DNA from: Algoriphagus formosus | Lineage (GTDB): Bacteria; Bacteroidota; Bacteroidia; Cytophagales; Cyclobacteriaceae | Assembly: GCF_002807035.1 (NCBI RefSeq) | Contig: NZ_NIUC01000001.1 | Span: 620,001-684,000 of the forward strand | Length of the DNA: 64,000 nt | Direction: 5' to 3' | In this document: positions 1 through 8,888 of the stretch, piece after piece | How positions within the stretch are numbered: position 1 is the stretch's first letter | Layout of the letters: the number at the start of each line of letters is the position of its first letter | Translations under genes and position numbers: made by a program | Notes under the pieces: generated by a model | Told to the model about the DNA's origin: nothing | The model's input: the letters and a program-made list of their open reading frames with translations, nothing else | Databases searched by the model: none

Positions 1-198
1 GCAATTGCTTTTATATCTTCAGTCATTGCTCAAGAAAAAGCTAATATTGCTACCATGTCAGTTTCGAGAAAGGGAAAAAATGACCTAGCTTGCCATGTCA
101 TTGAAATGGACTCGGGGATCAAGGCACTTACCATTGAATACCTCAAGTCACTTTCTTGGGTCAAAGAATTAATTTACATTCCAGATATAGATTTATAG
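1..198 (+). CDS. L-serine dehydratase, C-terminal ACT-like end (partial)
   Basis: The first 65 codons are an open frame entering from the left edge and ending at TAG 196-198. The peptide contains NIATMSVSRKGKND and HVIEMDSG, the pattern of the ACT-like regulatory domain at the end of iron-sulfur L-serine ammonia-lyases (serine to pyruvate plus ammonia). The catalytic part and the cluster cysteines lie outside the window, so the assignment rests on this domain alone; another ACT-domain enzyme is possible. The gene runs in the same direction as tolC, about 93 bases upstream of it. Confidence 0.55.
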   Translation, partial: AIAFISSVIAQEKANIATMSVSRKGKNDLACHVIEMDSGIKALTIEYLKSLSWVKELIYIPDIDL

Positions 199-291
199 AA
201 AAAAGCAAATTGAAATTTCCCAAAATCTTGAATGTTCAACTTGCAACAATCATCTGATTATAAACAGATTAACCAAAAAAAACTAAACCAA

Positions 292-1629
292 ATGAAGAAA
301 CTTTTATTAGGTTTTGCATTGATGTTTGGAGCTTCTTTTGGAGTGAATGCACAAAATTCCGGTCCTTATGACCTGGAAACAGCTGTGACTATTGCTCTAG
401 AGAATAATCTAAACTTAAAGCGAAGCGAATTAAACCAACTGAATAACGAAGCAAACCTGCTTAGTACAAAAGGTAACCGCTACCCTTCCCTTTCCACTGG
501 TGCAAGTAGTGGGTTTAGATGGGGTCGTTCGATCAACCCGGTGACCAACTTGTTTGAGACACAGCGAATTGGAAATATTAATCTTTCTCTGAACTCGAAC
601 ATGACCATTTTTGCCGCAGGCAGAATCAACAATGCGATCAATCAAAACAAAGCAGATCTGGAAGCAGGTCAGTTCAATATCGAGGCTACCCGAAACAATA
701 TTACCTTAAATACAATCAACCTTTTTATCAATGTTGTATTTAATAGAGAGCAGGTAAAAATCGCCGAAAATCAGTTGGAAACCACTGAAGATCAACTTGC
801 CCGCACCACTACCCTAGTTGAGGCAGGTCAGTTGCCAGTTTCAGATCAGTTAGATTTACAAGCTCAGAATGCTACCAACCAGCTGGAAGTGATCAATGCC
901 AAAAATGCTCTCCGAATAGCAAAACTAAATTTGGCACAGGCCATGCAAATTCCATTCACAGAGGAGTTTGACATTGTAGATCCTCAGTTGGAAATCGATC
1001 AAAACTTGATGGCAACTGAGACACCCGCTATGATTTATGAAACTGCGGTAGAAATCATGCCGGAAATCGCAGCTGCTGAGAAAGCAATCGAAAGTGCTGA
1101 GTTCGGAGTAAAATCTGCAAAAGGAGCCTTTTATCCATCGATTGGACTTGGTGCAAATATTTTCTCAAACTACGTTGACAGGGTTTTTGGTCTGGATAGA
1201 CCAAGCTTTGGAGACCAGATCGAGAACAACCTTTCTCAATCCTTGAATCTTTCCTTGAATGTCCCAATTTTCACACAGTTCAATAATAAGGCTTCCCTAC
1301 AAAGAGCGAGAGTTTCACGCCAGCTTGCAGAAGTCGCGGAACTGGAAGCCAAGAACCAATTGAGACAGGATATTGAAACAGCTTACAACCAAGCACTTGC
1401 TGCAAGACTTTCCTACGAAGCTTCACAGACAAGAGTAGAAAGCCTTGGCGAAAGCTTCCGAATTGCTCAACAGCGGTTTGATCTTGGAGCTATCAATTCC
1501 GTAGATTTCCAAGTGGCGCAGACAAACTTCTTCAACGCCCAAGCGGACCTACTTAATGCTAAATACACTTACATTTTCCGAGTGAAAGTTCTTGACTTTT
1601 ACCTAGGTAACCCCATCAACCTAAACTAA
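292..1629 (+). CDS. TolC-family outer membrane efflux protein
   Basis: This 445-residue protein is an outer-membrane channel of the TolC/OEP family, the exit duct of tripartite efflux pumps or type I secretion systems. The ATG at 292 is chosen because it gives a clean signal peptide (MKKLLLGFALMFGASFGVNA then Q), whereas an upstream in-frame ATG at 232 would add 20 polar residues. Two internally similar OEP repeats are visible, rich in Gln, Asn and Ala heptads, and the DLETAVTIALENNLNLKR start is typical of Bacteroidota TolC. It ends three bases before the membrane-fusion gene, so the two are very likely cotranscribed. The substrate cannot be told from sequence. Confidence 0.88.
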   Translation: MKKLLLGFALMFGASFGVNAQNSGPYDLETAVTIALENNLNLKRSELNQLNNEANLLSTKGNRYPSLSTGASSGFRWGRSINPVTNLFETQRIGNINLSLNSNMTIFAAGRINNAINQNKADLEAGQFNIEATRNNITLNTINLFINVVFNREQVKIAENQLETTEDQLARTTTLVEAGQLPVSDQLDLQAQNATNQLEVINAKNALRIAKLNLAQAMQIPFTEEFDIVDPQLEIDQNLMATETPAMIYETAVEIMPEIAAAEKAIESAEFGVKSAKGAFYPSIGLGANIFSNYVDRVFGLDRPSFGDQIENNLSQSLNLSLNVPIFTQFNNKASLQRARVSRQLAEVAELEAKNQLRQDIETAYNQALAARLSYEASQTRVESLGESFRIAQQRFDLGAINSVDFQVAQTNFFNAQADLLNAKYTYIFRVKVLDFYLGNPINLN

Positions 1630-1632
1630 ACC

Positions 1633-2952
1633 ATGGCTACAAAAAAATCCAACAAATCACTTTATTACCTCCTTGGCGTAGTCGCCTTGATTATTGTTTT
1701 TGCAATCATTGCTAAATCTGCCGGATGGATTGGCGGAGAAAGAACTACTTCCGTACAAACTGCAAAAGCTAAGAAAACCAAGATCATCGAGAAAGTCTCT
1801 GCATCAGGAGAGATTCAACCAGAAATCGAAGTAAATCTTAGCCCGGATGTCGCTGGAGAGATCATTGAACTCAATGTCGCAGAAGGAGATTCTGTGGAAA
1901 TGGGTAAGCTTTTGGTGAAAATCCGCCCTGATAACTTTATCTCTGCACTTGACAGATCCAGAGCAAACCTGAATCAGCAGCAAGCTAACCTTGCGCAAGC
2001 AAGGGCTAGTCTTCAAAGAGCAGAAGCACAGTTTACCCAAAGCGAGCTAAACTTCAATCGTCAAAAGGTCCTTTTCGAGCAAAAGGCTATCTCAGAAGCT
2101 GATTATGAGCAGGCTGAAGCAAACTACATTTCTTCCCAAAAGGATTTGGAAGCTGCCAAGCAAAATGTAGTTGCTGCAGAATTTATCGTGAAAAGTTCGC
2201 AGGCAACCGTCAACGAAGCAGCTGAAAACCTCCGACTGACCAATGTTTACTCTCCTGTTTCGGGAATCGTATCCAATCTTCTTGTCGAAAAAGGTGAGCG
2301 TGTTGTAGGTACGCAGCAGATGGCAGGTACAGAAATGTTGACTATTGCTGACTTGACCAAAATGGAAGTCCGAGTAGATGTAAATGAAAATGACATTGTC
2401 CGTCTAGCCAAAGGAGATACCACAATCATTGAAGTGGACGCTTATTCTTTCTCAGGAAAGAATTTCAAAGGAGTAGTGACAAGCATCGCTAATACTGCCA
2501 ATCAAAAAGCTTCGGCTGATGCGGTAACTGAATTTGAGGTGAAAATCAGAATCCTCAACTCCTCATATGCTGACCTAGTTGCTGAAGGAAATCGCTATCC
2601 ATTCCGACCTGGAATGACGGCATCTGTAGAAATTATCACCACTGAAAAGTCTGATGTTCTTTCAGTCCCACTTTCGGCCGTGACTACAAGAGAAAGCGAA
2701 TTGGATACCCTATCTGATGGAACTACCCGCATGAAGGAACTCATTTTCGTGGTAGAAAATGGTACTGCCAAAATGCGTACTATTAAAACAGGTATTTCTG
2801 ACTACCAAAACATTGAGGTATTGGAAGGACTTTCAGAAGGCGAGGAAGTTATTTCAGGCCCCTACTTCACTGTCAGTAAAGAATTGAAAGATGGTGATAA
2901 AGTAGAAGTAACAAAAGCCCCTGCTATGGGCGAAAGTATCGCAGAGAATTAA
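1633..2952 (+). CDS. HlyD/MacA-type periplasmic adaptor (membrane fusion protein)
   Basis: The 439-residue protein has one N-terminal membrane helix (about residues 10-30), a lipoyl-like half motif (VNLSPDVAGEIIELNVAEGD), a long Ala/Gln/Glu-rich alpha-helical hairpin (about 100-200), the second lipoyl half (YSPVSGIVSNLLVEKGERV) and beta-barrel and membrane-proximal domains. This is the order seen in MacA/HlyD adaptors that link an inner-membrane pump to TolC. It directly follows tolC. No RND or ABC permease follows: the next gene after a strong terminator is a metal ATPase, so the pump must be encoded elsewhere. Family call is firm; MacA versus RND adaptor is open. Confidence 0.88.
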   Translation: MATKKSNKSLYYLLGVVALIIVFAIIAKSAGWIGGERTTSVQTAKAKKTKIIEKVSASGEIQPEIEVNLSPDVAGEIIELNVAEGDSVEMGKLLVKIRPDNFISALDRSRANLNQQQANLAQARASLQRAEAQFTQSELNFNRQKVLFEQKAISEADYEQAEANYISSQKDLEAAKQNVVAAEFIVKSSQATVNEAAENLRLTNVYSPVSGIVSNLLVEKGERVVGTQQMAGTEMLTIADLTKMEVRVDVNENDIVRLAKGDTTIIEVDAYSFSGKNFKGVVTSIANTANQKASADAVTEFEVKIRILNSSYADLVAEGNRYPFRPGMTASVEIITTEKSDVLSVPLSAVTTRESELDTLSDGTTRMKELIFVVENGTAKMRTIKTGISDYQNIEVLEGLSEGEEVISGPYFTVSKELKDGDKVEVTKAPAMGESIAEN

Positions 2953-2970
2953 TTCTAATTCTTCTTTTGA

Positions 2971-3037
2971 AAAGCTTTCTTTCGAAAGTCTATTGGGAAA
3001 AACCCTTCATATAGACTCTAGGAAGAAAGCTTTTTTA
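2971..3037 (+). terminator. Rho-independent terminator after the efflux pair
   Basis: A long imperfect inverted repeat pairs 2971-2993 (AAAGCTTTCTTTCG and on) with 3011-3033 (ATAGACTC to GAAAGCTTT) and is followed directly by a run of T. It lies 19 bases after the adaptor stop codon and separates the efflux pair from the copper ATPase gene. Confidence 0.8.
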
Positions 3038-3164
3038 TTTCCCTCCTTAGCACCTAACCGAACTTTTTCAGCGGATATTTTTTTATGAATTTGTGTGATT
3101 TGATACAGTTCATTAATCTCACAAGAGTCACCTTTACCAGCTAATTTGAATTTTATTTTTACTT

Positions 3165-5405
3165 ATGGAGCAAAGTACCCTCGACAAACCAAGCACAACA
3201 CGCATTTTCCCTGTAACGGGAATGACTTGTGCTGCCTGTGCTTCCAGCGTAGAAACTATTTTGAGCTATACCGATGGGGTTGTTTCAGCCGCAGTCAATT
3301 TTGCCAGCAATACCGTAAAAGTCGAATTTGAAGAGGGTATTGATCCAAAACAGCTTCATGAGGCTTTAGCAGATGTTGGCTATGGTCTGATCATTTCTGA
3401 CAAAAAGGTACAAGATAGTGTGGAGGAAGCTCAGGCCGAGCAATATCAAAAAATCAAAAAGCAAACGATCGGAGCAGCCATTCTCAGCATTCCTGTTTTC
3501 TTACTGGGAATGTTTTTTATGAATTGGCTACCGGGAAGGTGGATCAGTCTTGTTTTGACCATTCCGGTCCTTTTCTATTTTGGCTCTCACTTTTTTGTCA
3601 ATGCATGGAAACAGGCAAAAAGTGGAAAGGCCAACATGGATACCCTGGTTGCTCTATCCACTGGAATCGCATTTATCTTTAGTAGTTTCAACACAATTTT
3701 CCCTCAAATCCTCAGAAATCAGGGACTAGTACCACATGTGTATTTTGAAGCTGCGGTGGTGATTATCACTTTTATTTCCTTTGGAAAACTCCTGGAGGAA
3801 CGCGCTAAATCCAGTACTTCTGCCTCGTTAAAAAAGCTGATCGGACTTCAGCCTAAGACACTTACACGACTGCGTGGAGAGACATCTGAAGAAATACCAA
3901 TCGAAGAAGTCCAAAAGACAGATATCATTTTGGTCAAACCCGGTGAAAAAATCCCTGTGGATGGCAAGGTAATCGAAGGAATGTCTTTCGTGGATGAAAG
4001 TATGATTTCGGGAGAACCCATCCCTGTAGAAAAGAAATCCGGAGATGAACTTTTTGCTGGCACGATCAATCAAAATGGGAGTCTTCAACTTCAAGCCACG
4101 GCCGTAGGCTCTGAAACTATCCTTTCACAGATCATTCAGCGAGTTCAGGAAGCTCAAGGAAGCAAGGCTCCGGTACAAAAATTGGTCGATAAAATAGCCG
4201 GAATCTTCGTTCCCACAGTGATGGGTATTTCGATTTTAACCTTTATCATTTGGATGGTTTTTGGTGGTGAAAATGCACTTACGCAAGGAATATTGGCATC
4301 CATTGCCGTTTTGGTGATTGCCTGTCCATGTGCACTAGGTCTAGCGACCCCAACCGCTGTCATGGTGGGAATGGGAAAAGGAGCAGAAAACAATATTTTG
4401 ATCCGCGATGCGGAAAGTCTCGAGCTTGCTCATCAGGTAGATGCGATTATTTTGGATAAAACCGGAACCATTACCCAAGGCAAGCCTGAGGTCCAAAACG
4501 TAAAATGGGACAATGATTTGGATCCGCAAGAGCTAAATAGACTTTCTGGAGCTTTACTTGCAATGGAATCCCAATCCGAGCATCCCCTAGCCAAGGCTAT
4601 TTCTAAGAGCCTACAGGAAAGTGGCGTTAAAGCCAAGAAAGTAGAAGACTTCCAAAATCTCTCAGGCCGTGGAATTCAGGCTTTCTTTGAGGGTAAAAAG
4701 TTACTGATTGGAAATCAGAGTTACATTCATGAAAATGGTATCGAAATCCCCGAAGCATTCACTGATTTTTCAAAAGAAGCGATGCTTGACGGAAGTTCTA
4801 CCATTCATTTTGCAGATGAAGAAAGAGTCCTTGCTATTTTCAATATAGCCGATCAGGTTAAAGAGGGTTCTCTTGAAGCTATCAAAACTCTCCAAAAGGA
4901 CGGGATTGAAGTTCACATGCTAACTGGAGATCAACAGAGTGCTGCTGAGAAAATCGCAAAAAGTACCGGAATTAAGCATTTTAAGGCAGGAGTACTTCCT
5001 TCTGAGAAAGGCGAATATGTGGAAATGCTGAAATCCCAAGGCAAAAAAGTGGCCATGGTTGGCGATGGCATCAATGACTCGGAGGCACTAGCCCGAGCAG
5101 ATGTAAGTATCGCAATGGGCCATGGATCGGATGTGGCCATGGATGTGGCAAAAATCACGCTCATCACCTCCGATCTTAGAAAAATCCCCCAAGCAATCCA
5201 CCTTTCTAAGTTGACAGTCAAGGGAATCCGGCAAAACCTGTTTTGGGCATTTATCTACAATGTAATCGGTATCCCGATAGCTGCAGGTTTGCTATATCCA
5301 ATCAATGGATTTATGCTTGACCCCATGATTGCAGGAGCGGCCATGGCTTTCAGTTCAGTATCCGTGGTGGGAAATAGCCTTTTGCTAAAGAGGAAATCGC
5401 TCTAA
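3165..5405 (+). CDS. copA: Cu(+)-exporting P1B-type ATPase
   Basis: The 746-residue protein pumps monovalent copper (or silver) out of the cytoplasm at the expense of ATP. An N-terminal heavy-metal domain carries GMTCAACAS (Cys22, Cys25). The transmembrane CPC motif is in [12 protein letters not shown] near residue 387, the phosphorylated Asp is in DKTGT near 430, and TGDQ and [11 protein letters not shown] form the ATP-binding and hinge parts. The last two helices carry the P1B-1 residues ([11 protein letters not shown] and [12 protein letters not shown]), which argue for Cu+ rather than Zn/Cd. A length near 740 with one metal domain is normal. It stands alone after a terminator, with no visible CopZ or CsoR/CueR regulator nearby. 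Confidence 0.93.
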   Translation: MEQSTLDKPSTTRIFPVTGMTCAACASSVETILSYTDGVVSAAVNFASNTVKVEFEEGIDPKQLHEALADVGYGLIISDKKVQDSVEEAQAEQYQKIKKQTIGAAILSIPVFLLGMFFMNWLPGRWISLVLTIPVLFYFGSHFFVNAWKQAKSGKANMDTLVALSTGIAFIFSSFNTIFPQILRNQGLVPHVYFEAAVVIITFISFGKLLEERAKSSTSASLKKLIGLQPKTLTRLRGETSEEIPIEEVQKTDIILVKPGEKIPVDGKVIEGMSFVDESMISGEPIPVEKKSGDELFAGTINQNGSLQLQATAVGSETILSQIIQRVQEAQGSKAPVQKLVDKIAGIFVPTVMGISILTFIIWMVFGGENALTQGILASIAVLVIACPCALGLATPTAVMVGMGKGAENNILIRDAESLELAHQVDAIILDKTGTITQGKPEVQNVKWDNDLDPQELNRLSGALLAMESQSEHPLAKAISKSLQESGVKAKKVEDFQNLSGRGIQAFFEGKKLLIGNQSYIHENGIEIPEAFTDFSKEAMLDGSSTIHFADEERVLAIFNIADQVKEGSLEAIKTLQKDGIEVHMLTGDQQSAAEKIAKSTGIKHFKAGVLPSEKGEYVEMLKSQGKKVAMVGDGINDSEALARADVSIAMGHGSDVAMDVAKITLITSDLRKIPQAIHLSKLTVKGIRQNLFWAFIYNVIGIPIAAGLLYPINGFMLDPMIAGAAMAFSSVSVVGNSLLLKRKSL

Positions 5406-5481
5406 AGTTTGTTAAGTGAAAACTTCTTAAGGATTGTAGCATATATTTTGCAATATCTGTCTGAATTAAAATCCAAGAACT

Positions 5482-6174
5482 ATGAAAAAATTAATTCTTA
5501 CTTTTTTTACCTTCCTATTGATCCTGAGTGGCTTCTCCGTGAAAGCACAGCAAATGGAAAACATTCCCATCATCGAGGTGATCGGGACTGCCAGCAGAAG
5601 TACCGCGCCTGACCAGGCTACATTTAATATCCTCTTAGAGGAAAAAGCCATGAATGTGCCCACAGCGACAGGCGTATTGAATACCAAGACAAAAAACCTC
5701 GCCGATGCCCTAAAAAAGGCCAGAATCAAGGACTATAAACTAGTGGCGGATAATTATTCTGTCAACGTCAATCGGGTAAAGCGAGGCAACTCCCTACAGG
5801 ACAGTGGATTTGTGGCTAGACAATCCTTAAGAGTGGTTACAACCAGTCAAAATGAAGACTTGCAAAAAATCTCAGAAGCCATCCAATCAGCGGGAGATAT
5901 GAGTTATCAACTACGATTTGAGCTTTCCGAAGAGCTCCAAAAATCACTGGAAAATACCCTGATCACCGAGGCACTAAGAGACGCTCAATCCAGAGCGAGA
6001 TTGATTGCGGAGACTTTGGGAATTGCATCCATTCGTGTCCATCATGTTACTTTCGAACAGGATCTTCAAAAAGGCATTCGAATGATGTTGGGCGACTCGG
6101 AAAGCAGCCCAATGCTTATAGCCCCTGATAATCAGGATATTTCAAAAAGAGTATACGTGAAATATACCTATTGA
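5482..6174 (+). CDS. SIMPL-domain (DUF541) periplasmic protein
   Basis: The 230-residue product has a signal peptide ending near residue 23 (KKLILTFFTFLLILSGFSV then KAQ) followed by one SIMPL/DUF541 domain. It shows IEVIGTASRSTAPDQATF at the start, the LADALKKARIKDYKL segment and the late DAQSRARLIAETLGI helix typical of the family (YggE, BP26). Members are secreted oligomeric proteins of uncertain molecular role, sometimes linked to stress. It is 76 bases after copA and probably its own unit. It converges with speA at a shared hairpin terminator. Confidence 0.85.
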   Translation: MKKLILTFFTFLLILSGFSVKAQQMENIPIIEVIGTASRSTAPDQATFNILLEEKAMNVPTATGVLNTKTKNLADALKKARIKDYKLVADNYSVNVNRVKRGNSLQDSGFVARQSLRVVTTSQNEDLQKISEAIQSAGDMSYQLRFELSEELQKSLENTLITEALRDAQSRARLIAETLGIASIRVHHVTFEQDLQKGIRMMLGDSESSPMLIAPDNQDISKRVYVKYTY

Positions 6175-6183
6175 TAAAAAGCG

Positions 6184-6213
6184 AGGTCTTGGGTTAATAC
6201 CCCAAGACCTTTA
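6184..6213. terminator. Bidirectional terminator between convergent genes
   Basis: AGGTCTTGGG (6184-6193) pairs perfectly with CCCAAGACCT (6201-6210). On the - strand the stem is followed by CGCTTTTT, a good terminator for speA; on the + strand only TTT follows. One arm lies inside the last codons of speA, so the stem is partly coding. Confidence 0.75.
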
Positions 6214-7582
6214 GCATACTTTCTTGTGTTTGATCCTCCGCAAAAAGGCGGTGAGTAACTTTTCCATTTTCATCACGATCAATCAACACATGCTTCGGCG
6301 CAGGAATCAGGCAATGCTGAATTCCCCCATACCCACCAAGTGATTCCTGATAAGCACCCGTGTGGAAGAATCCAATGTATTGCTTTTTCCCTTTTTGAAC
6401 TTTAGGAAGATAAATATTAAACTGATGCGCCTCTGAGTTGTAATAATCCATGCTATCGCAAGTCAGACCGCCGAGTGAGATATTGTGATATTCCTCATCC
6501 CAGTTATTCACTGCGAGCATGATGTATTTTTGATTAAGTCCCCAGCTATCAGGCAATTGCGTGATAAAGGACCCATCGATCATATACCACAGCTCCTTAT
6601 CATTTTGTAGCTTTTCATCCAAAATAGAATAAAGAACTGCCCCACTCTCCCCTACTGTATAGCTACCAAATTCAGTGAAAATATTCGGCTCAGTAGTGTT
6701 GTTTTTGGCGCACATCCATTTGATGTTCTTGACGATTTGATCTGCCATGTATTGGTAATCATAGTCAAAAAAGACATTGGTCTTGATCGGCCAACCGCCT
6801 CCAATATCCATAGTATCGAGACTTGGAGCGATTTTTTTCAGATCCACATACTTCTGAATAAAGCGAGTTAATTCAGACCAATAGTAAGCCGTATCCCTTA
6901 TTCCTGAATTGATAAAAAAGTGCAGCATTTTCAGGCTCACCAAAGGATGATCTTTGATTTTTTCCTCGTAAAGCTTGATGATATCATTGTAACGAACTCC
7001 CAATCGGGAAGTGTAGAATCCAAACTTTGGCTCTTCATCAGCAGCAATTCGAATTCCTACCTGAAATGGCACTTTCACATGCTCCAAATAGTAATCGATC
7101 TCACTTAGATTATCTAGAATCGGCACGCAGTTTTTGAATCCGTCATTGAGCAATTCGGTGATGTATTGCTTATACAAATCCCGCTTGTACCCATTACAGA
7201 TAATAAAGGTATCCTTGGTGATTTTTCCTCGCTCAAATAAAGTTCGCACAAGCGGAATATCGAAAGTGGAAGAGGTTTCGATATGAATATCATTTTTCAA
7301 CGCCTCATCCAATACAAAGCTGAAATGCGAAGATTTGGTACAATAGCAATAAGTATAATTCCCCTTGTAATCATGCGTTTTCATCGCATTTCCAAAGTAA
7401 GACTTAGCGTTTTGAATGCTTTCAGAAATCTTTGGAAGATAGGTCAGTTTGAGCGGTGTTTCGTAGGTTTCAATTATCTCCATCAAGTTGACCCCATTGA
7501 AGAAAAGTTGGTTGTTTTCTACATGGAATTCCTTGGTAGGAAAGTCAAAAGTCTGTTGAATGAGGTCTATATAACGATTCAT
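6194..7582 (-). CDS. speA: Biosynthetic arginine decarboxylase (alanine racemase-fold, PLP)
   Basis: The 462-residue enzyme belongs to the fold III PLP decarboxylases (ornithine, arginine and diaminopimelate decarboxylases) and most resembles the short Bacteroidota arginine decarboxylase. It would convert arginine to agmatine for polyamine synthesis. The PLP lysine is Lys83 in YCTKSSHF. The HFFINSGIRD and DIGGGWP segments form the phosphate-binding part, and the active-site Cys is in TCDSMDYY (CxSxD) near residue 375. It lacks the long C-terminal domain of proteobacterial SpeA. A divergent arginase-family gene lies 222 bases upstream, which supports a role in arginine or polyamine metabolism. 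Arginine rather than another amino acid as substrate is inferred. Confidence 0.82.
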   Translation of the reverse strand: MNRYIDLIQQTFDFPTKEFHVENNQLFFNGVNLMEIIETYETPLKLTYLPKISESIQNAKSYFGNAMKTHDYKGNYTYCYCTKSSHFSFVLDEALKNDIHIETSSTFDIPLVRTLFERGKITKDTFIICNGYKRDLYKQYITELLNDGFKNCVPILDNLSEIDYYLEHVKVPFQVGIRIAADEEPKFGFYTSRLGVRYNDIIKLYEEKIKDHPLVSLKMLHFFINSGIRDTAYYWSELTRFIQKYVDLKKIAPSLDTMDIGGGWPIKTNVFFDYDYQYMADQIVKNIKWMCAKNNTTEPNIFTEFGSYTVGESGAVLYSILDEKLQNDKELWYMIDGSFITQLPDSWGLNQKYIMLAVNNWDEEYHNISLGGLTCDSMDYYNSEAHQFNIYLPKVQKGKKQYIGFFHTGAYQESLGGYGGIQHCLIPAPKHVLIDRDENGKVTHRLFAEDQTQESMLKVLGY

Positions 7583-7804
7583 TTTTAAATATTTTCTTCT
7601 TTACAAAACTGCCACAAAATTTGGGGAATCCCATGAATTTTCAAAAACAAAGGTGCTCCCATTATATATAATTTATTTAATACTGCTTGTGTTTGAATTC
7701 CTCAGCTTCATTGGGCATCTCAATTGCCAAATAGCTGGATAAGCTAGATTCCTTAGAGTATATTAAGTACTTTTGCAAGCTGAAAATAATCCACCCAAAA
7801 TACC

Positions 7805-8755
7805 ATGAGAGATATTCGGCTTGTAGAAGTACGTTCAGAAATAGCTGCCGGCACACGAGGCGCAAGTTTAGGAATAGACGCACTCAAAATTGCTTCCTTG
7901 GATGCTAAATCAGACTTTTTTACTCAGTTTGACCCGATCAATGTGCCAGATGCCAATGATTACCTCTGGAAAGGCAATAAATTTCCTCTTGCCAAGTACA
8001 TTGATGGCGTATATCAGGTTTTGAAAAATGTGTACAGCACTATCGAATCGCTTAGAATCGACAAGAAATTCCCAATAGTCCTGGCAGGGGATCATAGTAC
8101 TGCAGCAGGCACCATCATGGGAATCAAAGCAGCCCATCCCGATAAGCGCTTGGGCGTGATTTGGATCGATGCACATGCAGATCTCCATACCCCATTCACC
8201 ACTCCTTCCGGCAATATGCACGGCATGCCTTTGGCTATGGCTTCGCAAACAGATAATCCTGAATGCAAGATTAATGAGCCTTCGGAGGACACTTTGATGT
8301 TTTGGGAGCGTATCAAAAATATCGGTGGCAATTTCCCAAAAATCAACCTTGAGGACATCGTTTTCATTTCGGTAAGAGATACAGAGTCACCGGAAGATTT
8401 CTTGATAGAAAAGCACGGAATCAAAAACTTTAAAACCAAAGAAGTACGGGAATTGGGAATCCAAGAAGTAGCCAAGCAAAGTCTGGAAATTCTGAAGGCT
8501 TGCGATCAGATTTACATTTCCTTTGATGTGGATAGTCTGGACTCTTCCATTTCGGTAGGTACTGGAACACCCGTTCCGGATGGACTCACTGTGAAAGAGG
8601 CCATCGAACTCAATGCTGAGCTCATCAAAGACAAGCGTGTCTGCTGCTGGGAAATTGTGGAAGTCAATCCTACCTTAGACACCGAAAATACCATGGCTGA
8701 AAATGCTTTTGAGGTCCTGGAAGTCACTACCAAATCTCTTGTAGATAATTTCTAA
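7805..8755 (+). CDS. Arginase-family ureohydrolase (arginase or agmatinase)
   Basis: The 316-residue protein has the full binuclear manganese site of ureohydrolases: His97 in AGDHS, Asp122/His124/Asp126 in DAHAD, and the SFDVDSLD motif further on. The loop after DAHAD reads TPSGNMHGMPLA, closer to true arginases (NIHGMPLA; arginine to ornithine plus urea) than to agmatinases. The position opposite speA would also suit an agmatinase making putrescine from agmatine. I therefore give the family and leave the substrate open. The intergenic region to speA contains a TACTTTTG box (7768-7775) like a Bacteroidota -7 element, but no good -33 box. Confidence 0.8.
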   Translation: MRDIRLVEVRSEIAAGTRGASLGIDALKIASLDAKSDFFTQFDPINVPDANDYLWKGNKFPLAKYIDGVYQVLKNVYSTIESLRIDKKFPIVLAGDHSTAAGTIMGIKAAHPDKRLGVIWIDAHADLHTPFTTPSGNMHGMPLAMASQTDNPECKINEPSEDTLMFWERIKNIGGNFPKINLEDIVFISVRDTESPEDFLIEKHGIKNFKTKEVRELGIQEVAKQSLEILKACDQIYISFDVDSLDSSISVGTGTPVPDGLTVKEAIELNAELIKDKRVCCWEIVEVNPTLDTENTMAENAFEVLEVTTKSLVDNF

Positions 8756-8888
8756 GGCATTTATTCAAAATTAATCCAGACGGCGACAGATAAAAATCCA
8801 GAAAACTGAATTATTTCTGGAGCAGTCTTAAATTTGGCATTCAAAATAGATCAACCTATTTCAGCTTATTTACTGCTAAAAATCTAGC

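Noticed and set aside
8798..8820. CCAGAAA...TTTCTGG inverted repeat after the arginase-family gene as a terminator
   Set aside because: The stem is only seven bases, AT-rich, with no T-run after it; it may be chance.
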